Numbered from the stretch's first letter, positions 42,015-53,240 are shown. The stretch: DNA of 64,000 nucleotides from Microbacterium soli (GCF_039539005.1 NZ_BAABCP010000001.1:372001-436000); one strand, 5' to 3'. Made by a program: numbers and translations. The notes: generated by a model not told the origin, from the sequence alone.

Positions 42015-42793
42015 CTCGACTCCCCCTGGTCGCTCGCGAGGTTCGGCATCCGGCGGTCCGAGAGCGCGGTGTCCTGACCCGCCCAGTTGAACCAGCCGAC
42101 GAGGATCGCGACGACCGCCGCGACCAGCACCGGGATCCCGGGCATGAGGAACGGGGTGAGCGCCGTCGCGACCACCGCGGCGGCCACGCCGACGGCGATG
42201 GCCTGCCGCTGCTTCAGCCGCGGCCAGAGCAGCGCGAGGAAGGCCGCAGCCGCGGCGGCGTCCAGCCCCCAGGACTTCGGGTCGCCCAGGACGTCGCCCA
42301 GCAACGCGCCCGCGAGGGTCGTGAGGTTCCAGCCGATGAAGACCCCAAGTCCGGTGATCCAGAACCCCAGCCTCCCCAGCGGCGGAGAATCCTGCGAGAT
42401 CGCCACCGCGGTCGACTCGTCGATGGTGACCTGCGCGGCGGCTGCGCGGCGCCAGAGCCCGGTGCCGATGATCGACGACATCCGCATGCCGTAGGCGAGA
42501 TTCCGCACACCCAGCAGCGCGGCGGAGGCGACCGCGGACGGCAGCGCCGCCATGCCGCCAGCGCCGAGCACGCCGATGAAGGCGAACTGCGAGCCGCCTG
42601 TGAACATCACCAGGCTCAGCACGCAGGTCTGCCAGACGTCCAGGCCGGATGCCACGGCGAGCGCCCCGAAGGAGATGCCGTAGGCGCTCGTCGCGACGGC
42701 CACCCCGAGACCCTCGCGCCAGACCTCGCGGCGCGAGGGATCATCAGACGGGTCCGCTCGACGTGTTCGATTCACTGAACGCATGACCATCAT
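42011..42793 (-). CDS. azlC: Branched-chain amino acid exporter subunit AzlC
   Basis: LIV-E family exporter subunit of about 260 residues with roughly seven hydrophobic segments; GISFGALAVASGL and MFTGGSQFAFIGV are family motifs. Three in-frame ATGs (42793, 42790, 42784) lie close together and none has a strong ribosome binding site; I took the first. The gene is divergent from an XRE-cupin regulator across 57 bp that hold two palindromes, so export is probably controlled by that regulator in response to an amino acid or analogue. Confidence 0.88.
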   Translation of the reverse strand: MMVMRSVNRTRRADPSDDPSRREVWREGLGVAVATSAYGISFGALAVASGLDVWQTCVLSLVMFTGGSQFAFIGVLGAGGMAALPSAVASAALLGVRNLAYGMRMSSIIGTGLWRRAAAAQVTIDESTAVAISQDSPPLGRLGFWITGLGVFIGWNLTTLAGALLGDVLGDPKSWGLDAAAAAAFLALLWPRLKQRQAIAVGVAAAVVATALTPFLMPGIPVLVAAVVAILVGWFNWAGQDTALSDRRMPNLASDQGESR

Positions 42794-42820
42794 TCTGAAC
42801 GCCTTCGCCGGGAACATCAA

Positions 42821-42830
42821 ACCGAACGGT
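42821..42830. promoter_or_regulatory. Palindromic operator ACCGAACGGT between azlC and its regulator
   Basis: Perfect 4-bp arms around AA. Its centre is exactly 20 bp from that of the second palindrome at 42837-42854, and both share a GAAC core. Confidence 0.5.
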
Positions 42831-42836
42831 CGTTTG

Positions 42837-42854
42837 CCATACTGAACAGTATGG
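42837..42854. promoter_or_regulatory. Palindromic operator overlapping start of XRE regulator
   Basis: CCATACTG-AA-CAGTATGG has perfect 8-bp arms and covers both the CATACT -10 element (42838-42843) and the ATG at 42851. Binding here would block the regulator's own leaderless transcript. Confidence 0.6.
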
Positions 42855-43396
42855 ATCTCCGCGAACGCATCGCCCACGCTCTGCGCCACGAGCGCGAGAC
42901 CGCAGGCCTCTCGGTGTCCGAGCTCGCACGGCGCGCGGGCGTCTCCAAGGCGACCGTGTCCCAGCTGGAGAGCGGCGCGGGCAACCCCAGCGTCGAGACC
43001 CTGTGGGCCATCGGCGACGCCCTCGGCGTCCCGTTCTCCACCCTCGTCGATGAGCGCAGCACGGCCCCGCGGCTGATCCGCCTGGGCGACCATGCCGGGG
43101 TGCCCTCCGCGGCGGCCCCGTACCTGGCCACACTGCTCTCCGCCGCGGCGCCCGGCACGCGGCGCGACCTCTACCTCATCCAGGCCGACCCCGGACAGCC
43201 GCGCCGGTCGCTCCCCCACCTGCCGGGCACGACCGAGCACGTCGTGCTCGTCTCCGGAGAGGCTCTCGTCGGCCCCTCCGAGCATCCGGAGCTGCTGCAC
43301 CCCGGCGACTACCTGTCCTACCCCGGCGACGCCCCGCACGTGTTCGAGGCGCGTGCGGCGGCCACGAGCGCCGTGCTGATCAGCGAGGTGCGCTGA
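42851..43396 (+). CDS. XRE-family regulator with cupin domain, probable AzlCD regulator
   Basis: Transcription factor of 181 residues with an N-terminal helix-turn-helix (about 20-60, LSVSELARRAGVSKATVSQLESG) and a C-terminal cupin (about 95-175) that probably binds a small ligand. Such XRE-cupin proteins often control adjacent amino acid exporters. The start ATG lies seven bases after CATACT (leaderless) and inside a palindrome, pointing to autoregulation. It is convergent with typA; the 105-bp gap after it (43397-43501) shows no gene and no clear hairpin. Confidence 0.88.
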   Translation: MDLRERIAHALRHERETAGLSVSELARRAGVSKATVSQLESGAGNPSVETLWAIGDALGVPFSTLVDERSTAPRLIRLGDHAGVPSAAAPYLATLLSAAAPGTRRDLYLIQADPGQPRRSLPHLPGTTEHVVLVSGEALVGPSEHPELLHPGDYLSYPGDAPHVFEARAAATSAVLISEVR

Positions 43397-43501
43397 CCGG
43401 CGCCCTGTACCCGTCGACCGCCGGGAAGTCCGACCGCGCCCCGCACGGCGAGCCGCACGCCCCGGCCGGAGCCAGGGCCCTCCGACCGCAGACGTGGACG
43501 C

Positions 43502-45412
<1,911 letters not shown>

Positions 45413-45525
45413 TCAAGGAGTCCTAAGCGGAGTATCGGAGATCGGATGGGTCGGTTGCCGCGCAAGACGAAGGGCCGACGTTCCAGAATAGCGCACGGGT
45501 GCACGGCGATACTGAACGGGCCGTT

Positions 45526-45531
45526 TAGCAT
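45526..45531 (+). promoter_or_regulatory. -10 element TAGCAT, leaderless start of CPBP gene
   Basis: TAGCAT, seven bases (CGGAGTC), GTG at 45539. Confidence 0.5.
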
Positions 45532-45538
45532 CGGAGTC

Positions 45539-46297
45539 GTGACTCGTGCGAGAACCTGGTGGGAGATCGCGATCGTCCTGGCACTCGGCCTGGGGCAGTC
45601 GGCGATCTACTCGATCGTGCAGCTGGCGTATCGGCTGACCGCCAGCACCCCGCTGGCCGACCAGACCACGACGCTGAACCCGTCGCGCAGCGACCGCGAG
45701 GTGTTCGATCTGATCTACCAGATCCTCTCGGCCGGGTTCGCCGTCGTGCCCGTGCTGCTGGTCTGCTTCCTGCTGTGGCAGTCGCGACGACCGCATCTGC
45801 AGGCGCTCGGGCTCGACGGGCGCAGGTACGGCCGCGACGCCGGCTGGGGGGCGGTGCTGGTGCTGGCGGTCGGGGTCCCCGGCATCGGCCTGTATCTCGC
45901 GGGCCGCGCCCTGGGCTGGTTCGTGGCGGTGAATCCCGCAGGGCTGGACGCGCACTGGTGGACGGTGCCGGTCCTGCTGCTGTCGGCCGCGCGCGCGGCG
46001 ATCCAGGAGGAGTTCGTCGTACTGGGCTACCTGTTCGCCCGGTTGCGGCAGCTGGGGTGGGGGCCCTGGCCCATCATCGTGGCGACGAGCCTGCTGCGGG
46101 CCTGCTACCACCTGTATCAGGGCCCCGGTGCCTTCGTGGGCAACTTCGCGATGGGGATGCTGTTCGGCTGGCTTTTCACCCGCACCGGCCGACTCATGCC
46201 GTTCCTCGTCGCACACTTCCTCATCGACGCCGTGGCGTTCGCGGGCTACCCGCTCGCCGTGGCGCTGTGGCCCGCCCTGTTCGGCCTGCCGGGCTGA
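45539..46297 (+). CDS. CPBP-family intramembrane metalloprotease
   Basis: Membrane protein of 252 residues with about seven or eight hydrophobic segments, of the CPBP/Abi (Rce1-like) family. The catalytic motifs are AAIQEEFVVLGYL (the Glu pair of motif 1), the His of RACYHLYQG (motif 2) and HFLIDAVAF (motif 3). The usual Arg of EExxxR is absent: it reads EEFVVLG. Roles range from maturation of peptides to bacteriocin immunity; none can be assigned here. The GTG start is set by the -10 element. It ends at a strong terminator shared with gcvP. Confidence 0.85.
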   Translation: MTRARTWWEIAIVLALGLGQSAIYSIVQLAYRLTASTPLADQTTTLNPSRSDREVFDLIYQILSAGFAVVPVLLVCFLLWQSRRPHLQALGLDGRRYGRDAGWGAVLVLAVGVPGIGLYLAGRALGWFVAVNPAGLDAHWWTVPVLLLSAARAAIQEEFVVLGYLFARLRQLGWGPWPIIVATSLLRACYHLYQGPGAFVGNFAMGMLFGWLFTRTGRLMPFLVAHFLIDAVAFAGYPLAVALWPALFGLPG

Positions 46298-46366
46298 CCC
46301 GCACGAGCCACGACCGGGCGCAACGGGTCGCCGATCCACGGCACGTGTCGTCCACCCTCAACCGAC

Positions 46367-46400
46367 ACGCGCCCCGTGACCGAGCGGTCACGGGGCGCGT
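46367..46400. terminator. Bidirectional terminator between CPBP and gcvP genes
   Basis: Perfect 15-bp stem (46367-46381 with 46386-46400) and a 4-base loop GAGC, between two converging genes. Confidence 0.85.
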
Positions 46401-46411
46401 TCGACGCGGTC

Positions 46412-49291
46412 TCAGGAGAACGCCTCCACGGGCGGGCACGCGCACACGAGGTTGCGGTCGCCGTAGGCGTTGTCGATGCGGCGCACCGGCGGCCAGTACT
46501 TCGTCGCCACCAGCGATCGCACCGGGTAGGCGGCCTCCTCGCGGGTGTAGGCGTGCGCCCACTCCCCCGAGATCAGCGACGCGGCCGTGTGCGGCGCGTT
46601 CACGAGCGGGTTGTCGTCAGCCGGCCAGCGCCCCGCGGCCACGGCATCCGCCTCGGCCTTGATGAGGATCATCGCCTCGATGAACCGCTCCAGCTCCCCC
46701 AGGTCCTCCGACTCCGTCGGCTCCACCATCAGCGTGCCCGCGACGGGGAACGACATGGTGGGCGCGTGGAAGCCGAAGTCGATGAGGCGCTTGGCGACGT
46801 CGTCGACGGTGATGCCGGTGGCCTCCTTGAGAGGGCGCAGATCCAGGATGCACTCGTGCGCGACCCGGCCCTGCTCCCCCGTGTACAACACCGGGAAGTG
46901 GTCGGCCAGGCGCGCGGCGATGTAGTTCGCCGAGAGTACGGCGGCCGCCGTGGCGTGACGCAGCCCGTCGGCGCCCATCATGCGCACGTACGCCCAGGAG
47001 ATGGGCAGCACGCCCGCCGAGCCGTACGGCGCGCCGGAGACCGGTCCGCCCGCGAACACATGACCGCCCGCATGCACGTCCTTCTGCGCCTGCGGATGCC
47101 CGGGCAGGTGCGGCGCGAGGTGCGCCTTGGCCGCCACCGGGCCGATGCCGGGGCCGCCGCCGCCGTGCGGGATGGCGAAGGTCTTGTGCAGGTTCAGATG
47201 CGAGACGTCGCCGCCCAGGTCTCCGAAGCGGGCGTAGCCGAGCAGGGCGTTGAGGTTCGCGCCGTCGACGTACACCTGTCCACCGGCCGCGTGCACCGCG
47301 GAGGTGATCTCCACGACCTGCTCCTCGTACACGCCGTGCGTGGACGGGTACGTGATCATGAGCGCGGCGAGATTCTCGGCGTGCTCGGCGATCTTGGCGC
47401 GCAGATCGTCGAGATCGACGTTGCCGAGCTCGTCGGTGGCGACGACGACGACCCTCATGCCCGCCAGCACGGCGGATGCCGCATTCGTGCCGTGCGCGGA
47501 GGACGGGATGAGGCACACGGTGCGGTGCTCGTCGCCGTTGGCGCGGTGGTAGCCGCGGATGGCCAGGAGCCCCGCGAGCTCGCCCTGCGAGCCGGCGTTG
47601 GGCTGCAGGGAGACGGCGTCGTACCCGGTGACCTCGACCAGCCAGGACTCGAGCTGATCGATCATCGCGAGCGTGCCTTCCACGTCGTCCACGGGGGCGA
47701 ACGGGTGCAGCTGCGCGAACTCGGGCCAGGTGATGGCCGCCATCTCGGTGGCCGCGTTGAGCTTCATGGTGCACGAGCCCAGCGGGATCATGCCGCGGTC
47801 GAGGGCGTAGTCGCGGTCGGCGAGCTGCTTGAGGTAGCGCATCATGGCCGTCTCGGAGCGGTGCACGTGGAAGACCGGATGCGTGAGGTACTCGTCCTCG
47901 CGCAGCAGTGCTTCCGGTAGGGCACCGGTGGAGTCGCCGCCGACGCGGCCGAACACGCGCTCCTGCCTGCCGCCGAACAGCACCGCGACGCGGTGCAGGT
48001 CGGTGACGGTCGTGGTCTCGTCCACGGCGACGCCGACCGTGTCGGCGTCCACCTGGCGCAGCAGGATGCCGGCCTCGTGCGCCCGGGCGACGAGCGCCGC
48101 CGCACCGCCGGGGACCCGGACGTTGAGGGTGTCGAAGAACGCGTCGTGCACGATCCCGGCTCCGGCTTCGACCAGCCAGTCGCGCAGCAGCGCCGCCTTG
48201 CCGGCGACGTCGGAGGCGATGGCCCGCAGTCCGTCCGGCCCGTGGTACACCGCGTACATCGACGCCATGACGGCCAGCAGCACCTGCGCGGTGCAGATGT
48301 TCGAGGTCGCCCGCTCGCGGCGGATGTGCTGCTCCCGCGTCTGCAGGGCGAGCCGGTAGGCGGGGTGGCCGACGGCATCCTGCGAGACGCCGACCAGCCG
48401 GCCCGGCAGCTGGCGCTCCAGGCCCGCGCGCACCGCCATGTACCCGGCGTGGGGACCGCCGAAGCCCATCGGCACCCCGAAGCGCTGCGTGGTCCCCACC
48501 GCGACATCCGCCCCGAGCGAACCGGGCGAGCGCAGCAGGGTCAGCCCCAGCAGGTCGGCCGCCACGACGGCGAGAGCACCGACCGCATGCGCCGCGTCGA
48601 TCACGGCCGACGGGTCCCAGACCCGCCCGGATGCCCCCGGGTACTGCACGAACACGCCGAACAGCTCGGCGGGCAGCTCGGCGCCGGCGGCGAGGTCGAG
48701 CTCCCTGAGCTCGATGCCGACGGCGGCGGCGCGGGTGGCCAGCACCGACTTGGTCTGCGGCAGCGCGTCCGCATCGACGACGAACACGTCGGTCTTCGCC
48801 TTCGAGGCGCGCCGCGCCAGCAGCATCCCCTCGGCGACGGCGGTCGACTCGTCGAGCATCGACGCGTTGGCCGTCGAGAGCCCCGTGAGGTCGGAGACCA
48901 TGGTCTGGAAGTTGAGCAGGGCCTCCAGGCGCCCCTGCGAGATCTCCGGCTGGTACGGCGTGTACGCCGTGTACCAGGACGGGTTCTCGAGCACGTTGCG
49001 CTGGATCACCGAGGGGGTGACCGTGCCGTGGTAGCCCAGGCCGATCATGGCCCGGTTCACGGTGTTGCGGCTCGCGAGCGCGCGAAGCTCGGCGAGCGCC
49101 TCCGCCTCGGTCGCAGCGGCGGGGACGCCCGACTCACAGGCATCCGTGAAGATCGACGCGGGCACGGCCTGGCGCATGAGCGCCTCGACGGGGCTCCCGT
49201 CCGCGGGCTCGGAGGACACCCCGAGCGCGTCGAGCATCTGCCGCTGCGCGTCGGCGGTCGTCCCGATGTGACGGTCTGCGAAGGAGACCAC
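46412..49291 (-). CDS. gcvP: Glycine dehydrogenase (decarboxylating), P-protein
   Basis: Full-length, single-chain PLP enzyme of 959 residues that decarboxylates glycine and loads the aminomethyl group on the lipoyl arm of GcvH. The PLP lysine is in [18 protein letters not shown]; the opening FADRHIGTT and [12 protein letters not shown] are family signatures. The GTG start follows GGAGG, two bases after the gcvH stop. It is last in the gcvT-gcvH-gcvP unit under the glycine riboswitch. Confidence 0.96.
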   Translation of the reverse strand: MVSFADRHIGTTADAQRQMLDALGVSSEPADGSPVEALMRQAVPASIFTDACESGVPAAATEAEALAELRALASRNTVNRAMIGLGYHGTVTPSVIQRNVLENPSWYTAYTPYQPEISQGRLEALLNFQTMVSDLTGLSTANASMLDESTAVAEGMLLARRASKAKTDVFVVDADALPQTKSVLATRAAAVGIELRELDLAAGAELPAELFGVFVQYPGASGRVWDPSAVIDAAHAVGALAVVAADLLGLTLLRSPGSLGADVAVGTTQRFGVPMGFGGPHAGYMAVRAGLERQLPGRLVGVSQDAVGHPAYRLALQTREQHIRRERATSNICTAQVLLAVMASMYAVYHGPDGLRAIASDVAGKAALLRDWLVEAGAGIVHDAFFDTLNVRVPGGAAALVARAHEAGILLRQVDADTVGVAVDETTTVTDLHRVAVLFGGRQERVFGRVGGDSTGALPEALLREDEYLTHPVFHVHRSETAMMRYLKQLADRDYALDRGMIPLGSCTMKLNAATEMAAITWPEFAQLHPFAPVDDVEGTLAMIDQLESWLVEVTGYDAVSLQPNAGSQGELAGLLAIRGYHRANGDEHRTVCLIPSSAHGTNAASAVLAGMRVVVVATDELGNVDLDDLRAKIAEHAENLAALMITYPSTHGVYEEQVVEITSAVHAAGGQVYVDGANLNALLGYARFGDLGGDVSHLNLHKTFAIPHGGGGPGIGPVAAKAHLAPHLPGHPQAQKDVHAGGHVFAGGPVSGAPYGSAGVLPISWAYVRMMGADGLRHATAAAVLSANYIAARLADHFPVLYTGEQGRVAHECILDLRPLKEATGITVDDVAKRLIDFGFHAPTMSFPVAGTLMVEPTESEDLGELERFIEAMILIKAEADAVAAGRWPADDNPLVNAPHTAASLISGEWAHAYTREEAAYPVRSLVATKYWPPVRRIDNAYGDRNLVCACPPVEAFS

Positions 49292-49293
49292 TC

Positions 49294-49671
49294 TCAGCCC
49301 TCCGTGATCGCGGTGTAGCCGTCGCGGTCCAGCAGTCCGTCGAGGGCGCCGTCGACGACTTCGACCCTGATCATCCAGGCGTCCTCGAAGGGCGAGGAGT
49401 TCACCAGCGACGGGTCGTCGACGATGGCCTGGTTGATCTCGGTGACGGTGCCGGCGACGGGCGCGTACAGCTCGGAGACCGACTTGGTCGATTCGGCCTC
49501 GCCGAACACGTCGCCGCGGCGGAGCTCGGTGCCCACCTCCGGCAGCTCGACGAAGACGATGTCCCCGAGGGCGTCAGCGGCGAAGTCGGTGATGCCGACG
49601 GTGGCGACGGTGCCGTCGAGGGCGACCCACTCGTGTTCTTCGCTGTATTTGAGGGCGGTCAGATCGGTCAT
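49294..49671 (-). CDS. gcvH: Glycine cleavage system H protein
   Basis: Lipoyl carrier protein of 125 residues. The lipoylated lysine is Lys63 in AESTKSVSE, and the opening YSEEHEWV is typical. The ATG follows GGAGGAAGAG and overlaps the gcvT stop (ATGA). Confidence 0.96.
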   Translation of the reverse strand: MTDLTALKYSEEHEWVALDGTVATVGITDFAADALGDIVFVELPEVGTELRRGDVFGEAESTKSVSELYAPVAGTVTEINQAIVDDPSLVNSSPFEDAWMIRVEVVDGALDGLLDRDGYTAITEG

Positions 49672-50774
49672 CTCTTCCTCCGGTAGAAAGGCAGGGCGGT
49701 CACGGTCGCGGGGATCCTCGTCCCCCGCACATCAAGGAATACTGCGGTTCCCTCTTCGGCGAAGGAGGGATCGACGAAGGCCATCGCGATGGGGTGCCCG
49801 AGCGTCGGGCTCAGGGCGCCGCTGGTGATCTCGCCGATGACGGCCCCGTCCTCGGCCACCACCGCGTAGCCGGCGCGGCCGGCGCGCCGGCCCTCGGCGG
49901 CCAGGCCGACGAGCACCCGGGCGTCCTCGGCGGGCGCGGTGGCGTCCTTGCCGACGAACCGGTCCTTGTCGGCAACGACCACGCGGCCCAGTCCCGCCTG
50001 CGCCGGACGGATGTCCCGCGAGAGCTCATGCCCGTACAGCGGCATGCCCGCCTCCAGGCGCAGCGTGTCACGGGCGGCGAGACCACAGGGCACGAGACCG
50101 TGCGGCTCTCCCGCGGCGAGCACGGCATCCCACAGCGACTCGGCGTCGGCGGCCGCGACGAGCAGCTCGAAACCGTCCTCACCCGTGTACCCGGTGCGCG
50201 CCAGCAGCAGCGGCTTCCCGTTGTAGAAGGCGTCGGACCAGGAGTAGTACTTCTGCTCCGCCCAGGGGGTGCTGAGCTCGTCGATGCCGGTGACCGCGGC
50301 GAGGATCGTCTCGGAGGCGGGCCCCTGGACGGCGATGAGCGCGTAGTCGTCGGACACGTCGACGACCTCGGCCGCGAAGCCTCCCGTGCGTGCGTCGAGC
50401 GCCTCGCGCACGGCGTCGCGGTTGCCGGCATTGGAGATGATGAGGAAATCGTCGTCGGCGAGGCGGTACACGATCACGTCGTCGATGATGCCGCCGTCCT
50501 CGGCCAGCAGCAGCGAGTACTTCGCCCTGCCGACCGTCATCGCCGACAGGCGCCCTGCGAGCGCGTAGTCCAGGTAGGCGGCGGCGTCCGCACCCCGCAC
50601 GGTGAACTCCGCCATGTGCGAGATGTCGAAGATGCCGGCTGCCGTGCGCACCGCGTGATGCTCGGCGAGATCAGAACTGTAGCGCACCGGCATCTGCCAG
50701 CCGCCGAAGTCCGTGAAGGCCGCCCCCAGCGCCTCATGGCGCGCGCGGAGCGGTGTGTGGCGGGCGTCGGTCAT
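49668..50774 (-). CDS. gcvT: Glycine cleavage system T protein (aminomethyltransferase)
   Basis: Folate-dependent aminomethyltransferase of 368 residues. Visible features are the [10 protein letters not shown] and GIFDISHM N-terminal motifs and [15 protein letters not shown] 50774 has GGGAGAA upstream, and that site can be covered by an inverted repeat with the end of the riboswitch (50775-50781 with 50821-50827). First gene of the gcvTHP unit. Confidence 0.96.
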   Translation of the reverse strand: MTDARHTPLRARHEALGAAFTDFGGWQMPVRYSSDLAEHHAVRTAAGIFDISHMAEFTVRGADAAAYLDYALAGRLSAMTVGRAKYSLLLAEDGGIIDDVIVYRLADDDFLIISNAGNRDAVREALDARTGGFAAEVVDVSDDYALIAVQGPASETILAAVTGIDELSTPWAEQKYYSWSDAFYNGKPLLLARTGYTGEDGFELLVAAADAESLWDAVLAAGEPHGLVPCGLAARDTLRLEAGMPLYGHELSRDIRPAQAGLGRVVVADKDRFVGKDATAPAEDARVLVGLAAEGRRAGRAGYAVVAEDGAVIGEITSGALSPTLGHPIAMAFVDPSFAEEGTAVFLDVRGTRIPATVTALPFYRRKR

Positions 50775-50820
50775 GGAGTTCTCCCGGTCGGTCGGGCGGA
50801 CGCCGTCATGGTCGTCCTCG

Positions 50821-51022
50821 GAACTCCCCCTCTGTCATCGGGCCTGAGAGCTTCGCCCTCCGACCGGATCCGGGAAACCGGGTCGAGGTGGGGCTTTCAC
50901 CGTCGGCGGATGCACGAGCATCGCTTTTCAGAGCGGCCGGACCGGCACGGTATGGATACCTGAGAGATTGGCGGGGAGGCTTGCTCCTTCGGTGCCCGGT
51001 CGCGTGCGCCGGACTCTCCCGC
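50821..51022 (-). promoter_or_regulatory. Tandem glycine riboswitch upstream of gcvT
   Basis: Read on the minus strand, the first aptamer starts with GCGGGAGAG and holds CACCGAAGGAGCAAGCC and CTCTCAGG. The second holds GGTGAAAGCCCCACC, GGAGGGCGAAG, CTCTCAGG and ends with GACAGAGGGGG. These are the conserved blocks of the two-aptamer glycine riboswitch, which normally turns on gcv genes when glycine binds. The leader from 51049 to the gcvT start explains the whole 364-bp gap between gcvT and nrtR. Confidence 0.92.
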
Positions 51023-51055
51023 ACAGGTCATCGGCCTGTGTTCAGTTGCGCCTTC

Positions 51056-51061
51056 ATCATA
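51056..51061 (-). promoter_or_regulatory. -10 element TATGAT for the glycine riboswitch-gcvTHP transcript
   Basis: TATGAT about 33 bases upstream of the first aptamer places the transcript start near 51049. Confidence 0.5.
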
Positions 51062-51125
51062 GCCCAGACGGCGCCGTGCGCCTGGCGCGCCGCGCGTCGG
51101 CGGACGAGCAGGTCGCACGACGCCC

Positions 51126-51131
51126 TAGGCT
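51126..51131 (+). promoter_or_regulatory. -10 element TAGGCT, leaderless start of nrtR
   Basis: TAGGCT, seven bases (TCTCGGT), GTG at 51139. Confidence 0.5.
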
Positions 51132-51138
51132 TCTCGGT

Positions 51139-51804
51139 GTGAGTGGCAAGATGGGCGAGAACGACGCCATCCGCGTGGCGGTGTCCACCGTCATCTTCTC
51201 GCTGCGCAGCGCGCCGGAGGGCGACCGTCTCATGCTTCCCCTGGTCCGCCGCACCCGCGAGCCGTATCGGGGGGCCTGGGCGCTGCCGGGCGGGTGGCTC
51301 GACGCCGCCGAGAACCTCGATGCGGCGGCCTCCCGGACCCTCGCCGAGACCACGGCCCTCGATCCCGGCTACCTCGAGCAGCTGTACACCTTCGGGGACG
51401 TGGATCGCGCCCCGTCGCGGACGATCTCCATCGTGTACTGGGCACTGCTGCGCTCGGACTACGTGGATGCGCAGCGCTCCGCCTCGGATGCGCCGGAGAA
51501 CGTCGAATGGTTCGACGTGGATGCCATCCCGCCGCTCGCGTTCGACCACAACCGCATCGCCGACTACGCCCTGGACCGGCTGCGCAACAAGGTCGGCTAC
51601 AGCCGCATCGCAGCGAGCCTGCTGCCGGACGAGTTCACCCTCACCGAACTGCGCGAGGTGTACGAGGCGGTGCTGGGCCGTCGCCTGGATCCCTCGAACT
51701 TCCGCCGTCTGCTGGAGGGGTCCGACGAGCTCGTCCCGACCGAGTCGTTCCGCACCGGCAAGCACCGTCCCGCACGGCTGTACCGGTACAACGCCGACGC
51801 CTGA
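51139..51804 (+). CDS. nrtR: NrtR-type Nudix-related transcriptional regulator of NAD synthesis
   Basis: Protein of 221 residues with an N-terminal Nudix-like domain (about 10-145) and a C-terminal winged helix (about 160-221, FTLTELREVYEAVLG and DPSNFRRLLEG). NrtR proteins repress NAD genes and are released by ADP-ribose or related nucleotides. The Nudix box is degenerate: GGWLDAAENLDAAASRTLAET has Arg-Thr and Glu-Thr in place of Arg-Glu and Glu-Glu, so it should sense rather than hydrolyse. It lies directly upstream of nadABC, which supports the role. The GTG start is set by the -10 element. Confidence 0.88.
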   Translation: MSGKMGENDAIRVAVSTVIFSLRSAPEGDRLMLPLVRRTREPYRGAWALPGGWLDAAENLDAAASRTLAETTALDPGYLEQLYTFGDVDRAPSRTISIVYWALLRSDYVDAQRSASDAPENVEWFDVDAIPPLAFDHNRIADYALDRLRNKVGYSRIAASLLPDEFTLTELREVYEAVLGRRLDPSNFRRLLEGSDELVPTESFRTGKHRPARLYRYNADA

Positions 51805-51871
51805 GCCCGGCATCCGCCCCGCCGCCCCCTGCGGGGAGCGCGTGCCCGGCCCCTGTCTGGAACCGCCGCGA

Positions 51872-51900
51872 TTGCACTTCTGGTCAGATCGACATAATCT
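51872..51900 (+). promoter_or_regulatory. nadA promoter: -35 TTGCAC, 17-bp spacer, -10 TAATCT
   Basis: TTGCAC (51872-51877) and TAATCT (51895-51900) are optimally spaced and form the best sigma-A promoter in the window. TCAGAT-7 bases-ATCTGA (51884-51902) spans the spacer and -10, a probable NrtR operator. Confidence 0.75.
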
Positions 51901-51934
51901 GATCTCACACAGTAAGTGTCAAAGTGACCAGAAG
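51877..51934. promoter_or_regulatory. Distant inverted repeat flanking the nadA transcription start
   Basis: CTTCTGGTCA (51877-51886) and TGACCAGAAG (51925-51934) are perfect 10-bp complements, 48 bp apart centre to centre. The left copy touches the -35 and the right copy covers the nadA ribosome binding site region. The left copy is not transcribed, so this is a DNA site, not an RNA stem. Confidence 0.6.
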
Positions 51935-51944
51935 GTGGCGTCCG

Positions 51945-53240
51945 ATGCCCGCAACCCCTCTTCTCGACCCCTCCGTCGACCACGCCGTCCAGACGATCGT
52001 CACCGGAGCCTCGACGGAATCGGCCTGCACGGCCGACCTCGCCGAAGGCCCCTGGAACTTCGACATCCGCCCCGGGTACGGACCGGGCTCCTCGATGAGC
52101 GATGTCATCCCCACCGGAGCACCGCGGCAGGGCGAGTTGCCCCGCGAGTACCGCGAGGCCGCCGAGGAGGAGCTGCACGCCCGCATCGACGCGGCCAAGC
52201 GGAAGCTCGGCGACCGCGTCGTCGTGCTCGGGCACTTCTACCAGCGCGAGGAGGTCGTCCGTCACGCCGACTACGTGGGCGACTCCTTCCAGCTCGCCAA
52301 CGCCGCACTGGAGCATCCGGAGGCCGAGGCGATCGTGTTCTGCGGCGTGCACTTCATGGCCGAGACCGCCGACCTGCTCTCCGGCGCCGAGCAGGCCGTC
52401 ATCCTCCCCAACCTCGCCGCCGGATGCTCGATGGCGGACATGGCGGACATCGACCAGGTGGAGGACTGCTGGGAGCAGCTCGCCGACGTCTACGGTCCGC
52501 TCGACGAGCCGGATGCGGAGGGCCTCGTGCCCGTCATCCCCGTCACGTACATGAACTCCTCCGCGGCGATCAAGGGCTTCGTGGGCCGCCACGGCGGGAT
52601 CGTGTGCACGTCCTCGAATGCGCGCACGGTGCTGGAGTGGGCGTTCGCCCGCGGCCGTCGGGTGCTGTTCTTCCCCGACCAGCACCTGGGACGCAACACC
52701 GCCAAGGCCATGGGGGTGCCGCTGGACCGGATGCCGATGTGGAACCCGCGGCGCCCGCTGGGCGGCGCGAGCGTGGAGGAGCTGCAGGAGGGCCGCGTGA
52801 TCCTCTGGCACGGCTTCTGCTCGGTGCACCGCCGGTTCTCCGTCGAGCAGATCGACAAGGCACGGGCCGAGCATCCGGACGTGCGGGTGATCGTGCACCC
52901 GGAGTGCCCGGCGGAGGTCGTCGACGCCGCCGACGAATCCGGGTCGACGGCCTACATCCGTCGCGCGATCGAGGAGGCGACCGAACCGACGACCTTCGCG
53001 ATCGGCACGGAGGTGAACCTGGTCCGGCGGCTCGCCGCGCAGAACCCGCAGCACACGGTGTTCTGCCTCGACCCCGTCGTGTGCCCGTGCTCGACCATGT
53101 ACCGCATCCACCCGGGGTATCTGGCCTGGGTTCTCGAGGAGCTGGTGGCGGGGAACGTCCAGAACCGCGTCCAGGTCACCGACGACGTCGCGGCTCCGGC
53201 GCGGCTGGCGCTCGAGCGGATGCTGGCGGCCAAGCCCTGA
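51945..53240 (+). CDS. nadA: Quinolinate synthase
   Basis: [4Fe-4S] enzyme of 431 residues that condenses iminoaspartate with dihydroxyacetone phosphate to quinolinate. Cluster-ligand cysteines lie in LAAGCSMADM, HPECPAEV and DPVVCPCSTM. Like other Actinomycetota forms it has an N-terminal extension of about 70 residues. ATG 51945 follows AAGGTGG; the in-frame GTG at 51924 lies inside the operator repeat and is unlikely. First gene of nadA-nadB-nadC-desulfurase. Confidence 0.95.
   Translation: MPATPLLDPSVDHAVQTIVTGASTESACTADLAEGPWNFDIRPGYGPGSSMSDVIPTGAPRQGELPREYREAAEEELHARIDAAKRKLGDRVVVLGHFYQREEVVRHADYVGDSFQLANAALEHPEAEAIVFCGVHFMAETADLLSGAEQAVILPNLAAGCSMADMADIDQVEDCWEQLADVYGPLDEPDAEGLVPVIPVTYMNSSAAIKGFVGRHGGIVCTSSNARTVLEWAFARGRRVLFFPDQHLGRNTAKAMGVPLDRMPMWNPRRPLGGASVEELQEGRVILWHGFCSVHRRFSVEQIDKARAEHPDVRVIVHPECPAEVVDAADESGSTAYIRRAIEEATEPTTFAIGTEVNLVRRLAAQNPQHTVFCLDPVVCPCSTMYRIHPGYLAWVLEELVAGNVQNRVQVTDDVAAPARLALERMLAAKP

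Noticed and set aside
51924..51944. Alternative nadA start at GTG 51924.
   Set aside because: It lies inside the inverted repeat at the operator and lacks a ribosome binding site; the ATG 51945 has AAGGTGG upstream.
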